The notes under the pieces: model-generated
Seen by the model: the letters and a program-made list of their open reading frames with translations, nothing else
Told to the model about the DNA's origin: nothing
The model's database searches: none
Source of the DNA: Pomphorhynchus laevis
Lineage: Eukaryota; Acanthocephala; Palaeacanthocephala; Echinorhynchida; Pomphorhynchidae
NCBI GenBank assembly: GCA_012934845.2
Contig: WNNJ02000725.1
Location: 88,501 to 152,500 of the forward strand
Direction of reading: 5' to 3'
Length of the DNA: 64,000 nt
Shown: one piece after another, positions 63,766 through 64,000 of the stretch
Position numbering within the stretch: position 1 is the stretch's first letter
Layout: each line of letters starts with the position of its first letter
Position numbers and translations under genes: made by a program

Positions 63766-64000
63766 AAATTCAGATATTATTTAATAAATATTTATAATTA
63801 AAATAAATTATTTTAACTAAATAAATACGAATATATACAATACAAGTTAATAAATCCAATAAATATAAATGTGGAGTTATTTTAGCTTTATCAGCCTTGG
63901 AAAACTTTTCGTTTATATTAAACGATTCGCTGTCGTTCCTAACAACCAAATGTACTACAGATTTTGCTAGTCAGGTAAACTAATTTTTGTTTAAAACGAA

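Overview
This is eukaryotic, animal-type DNA with no prokaryotic features. By eye it is A+T-rich, and almost everything recognisable is a retroelement. The organism is best described as an invertebrate animal, probably an arthropod. The reasons are a single host gene that looks like the piRNA co-chaperone FKBP6/Shutdown, several two-ORF non-LTR retrotransposons (LINEs) of CR1/Jockey-like type, and Penelope-like elements (PLEs), including the N-terminal-endonuclease Naiad type known from invertebrates. I cannot fix the species.

Layout. 0-7 kb: an internally deleted LINE (LINE-A1), then a tangle of minus-strand Naiad PLE pieces with a LINE of another RT type (LINE-O) between them. 7-13.4 kb: a decayed canonical PLE, then a short inverted-repeat transposon (MITE-T) split by a 3.8-kb LINE (LINE-K) with a 13-bp target duplication. 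13.9-16.7 kb: the best Naiad copy, order GIY-YIG endonuclease then RT. 16.7-19.1 kb: scraps of LINE and PLE, a mariner-like MITE and an internally deleted LINE-K relative. 19.9-28.0 kb: LINE-J interrupted by LINE-A2. 28.36-29.47 kb: the FKBP6/Shutdown-like gene, broken by one frameshift. 29.66-37.45 kb: LINE-H interrupted by LINE-D. 37.7-42.5 kb: LINE-N, an OTU-protease-like remnant, LINE-A3 and an RT fragment. 42.7-52.4 kb: LINE-F, which holds the only LINE with both ORFs open (LINE-G), whose tail is in turn occupied by LINE-I. 52.4-57.3 kb: mostly A+T-rich DNA with MITE and PLE remnants. 57.5-61.2 kb: LINE-A4. 61.2-64 kb: A+T-rich DNA, a LINE 3' remnant and a strong palindrome.

How it fits together. 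The LINEs fall into related groups. Group A/D and group F/G/H/J share ORF1 with a Cys4 zinc finger (C-x4-C-x18 to 22-C-x2-C) and an RRM-like region, and ORF2 with an AP endonuclease and an RT. Members of A, D and G share a 5' repeat plus a GCTCGCT(A/T)CGCTCGCG module; members of A, D and H share a 3' hairpin. ORF2 begins inside the end of ORF1, at ATG in A/D and at TTG at the matching place in F/G/H/J. Three LINE-into-LINE insertions can be reconstructed from target duplications. The outer LINEs all belong to the F/H/J group, which therefore stopped moving first. LINE-K is a separate, Jockey-superfamily type with CCHC knuckles in ORF1.
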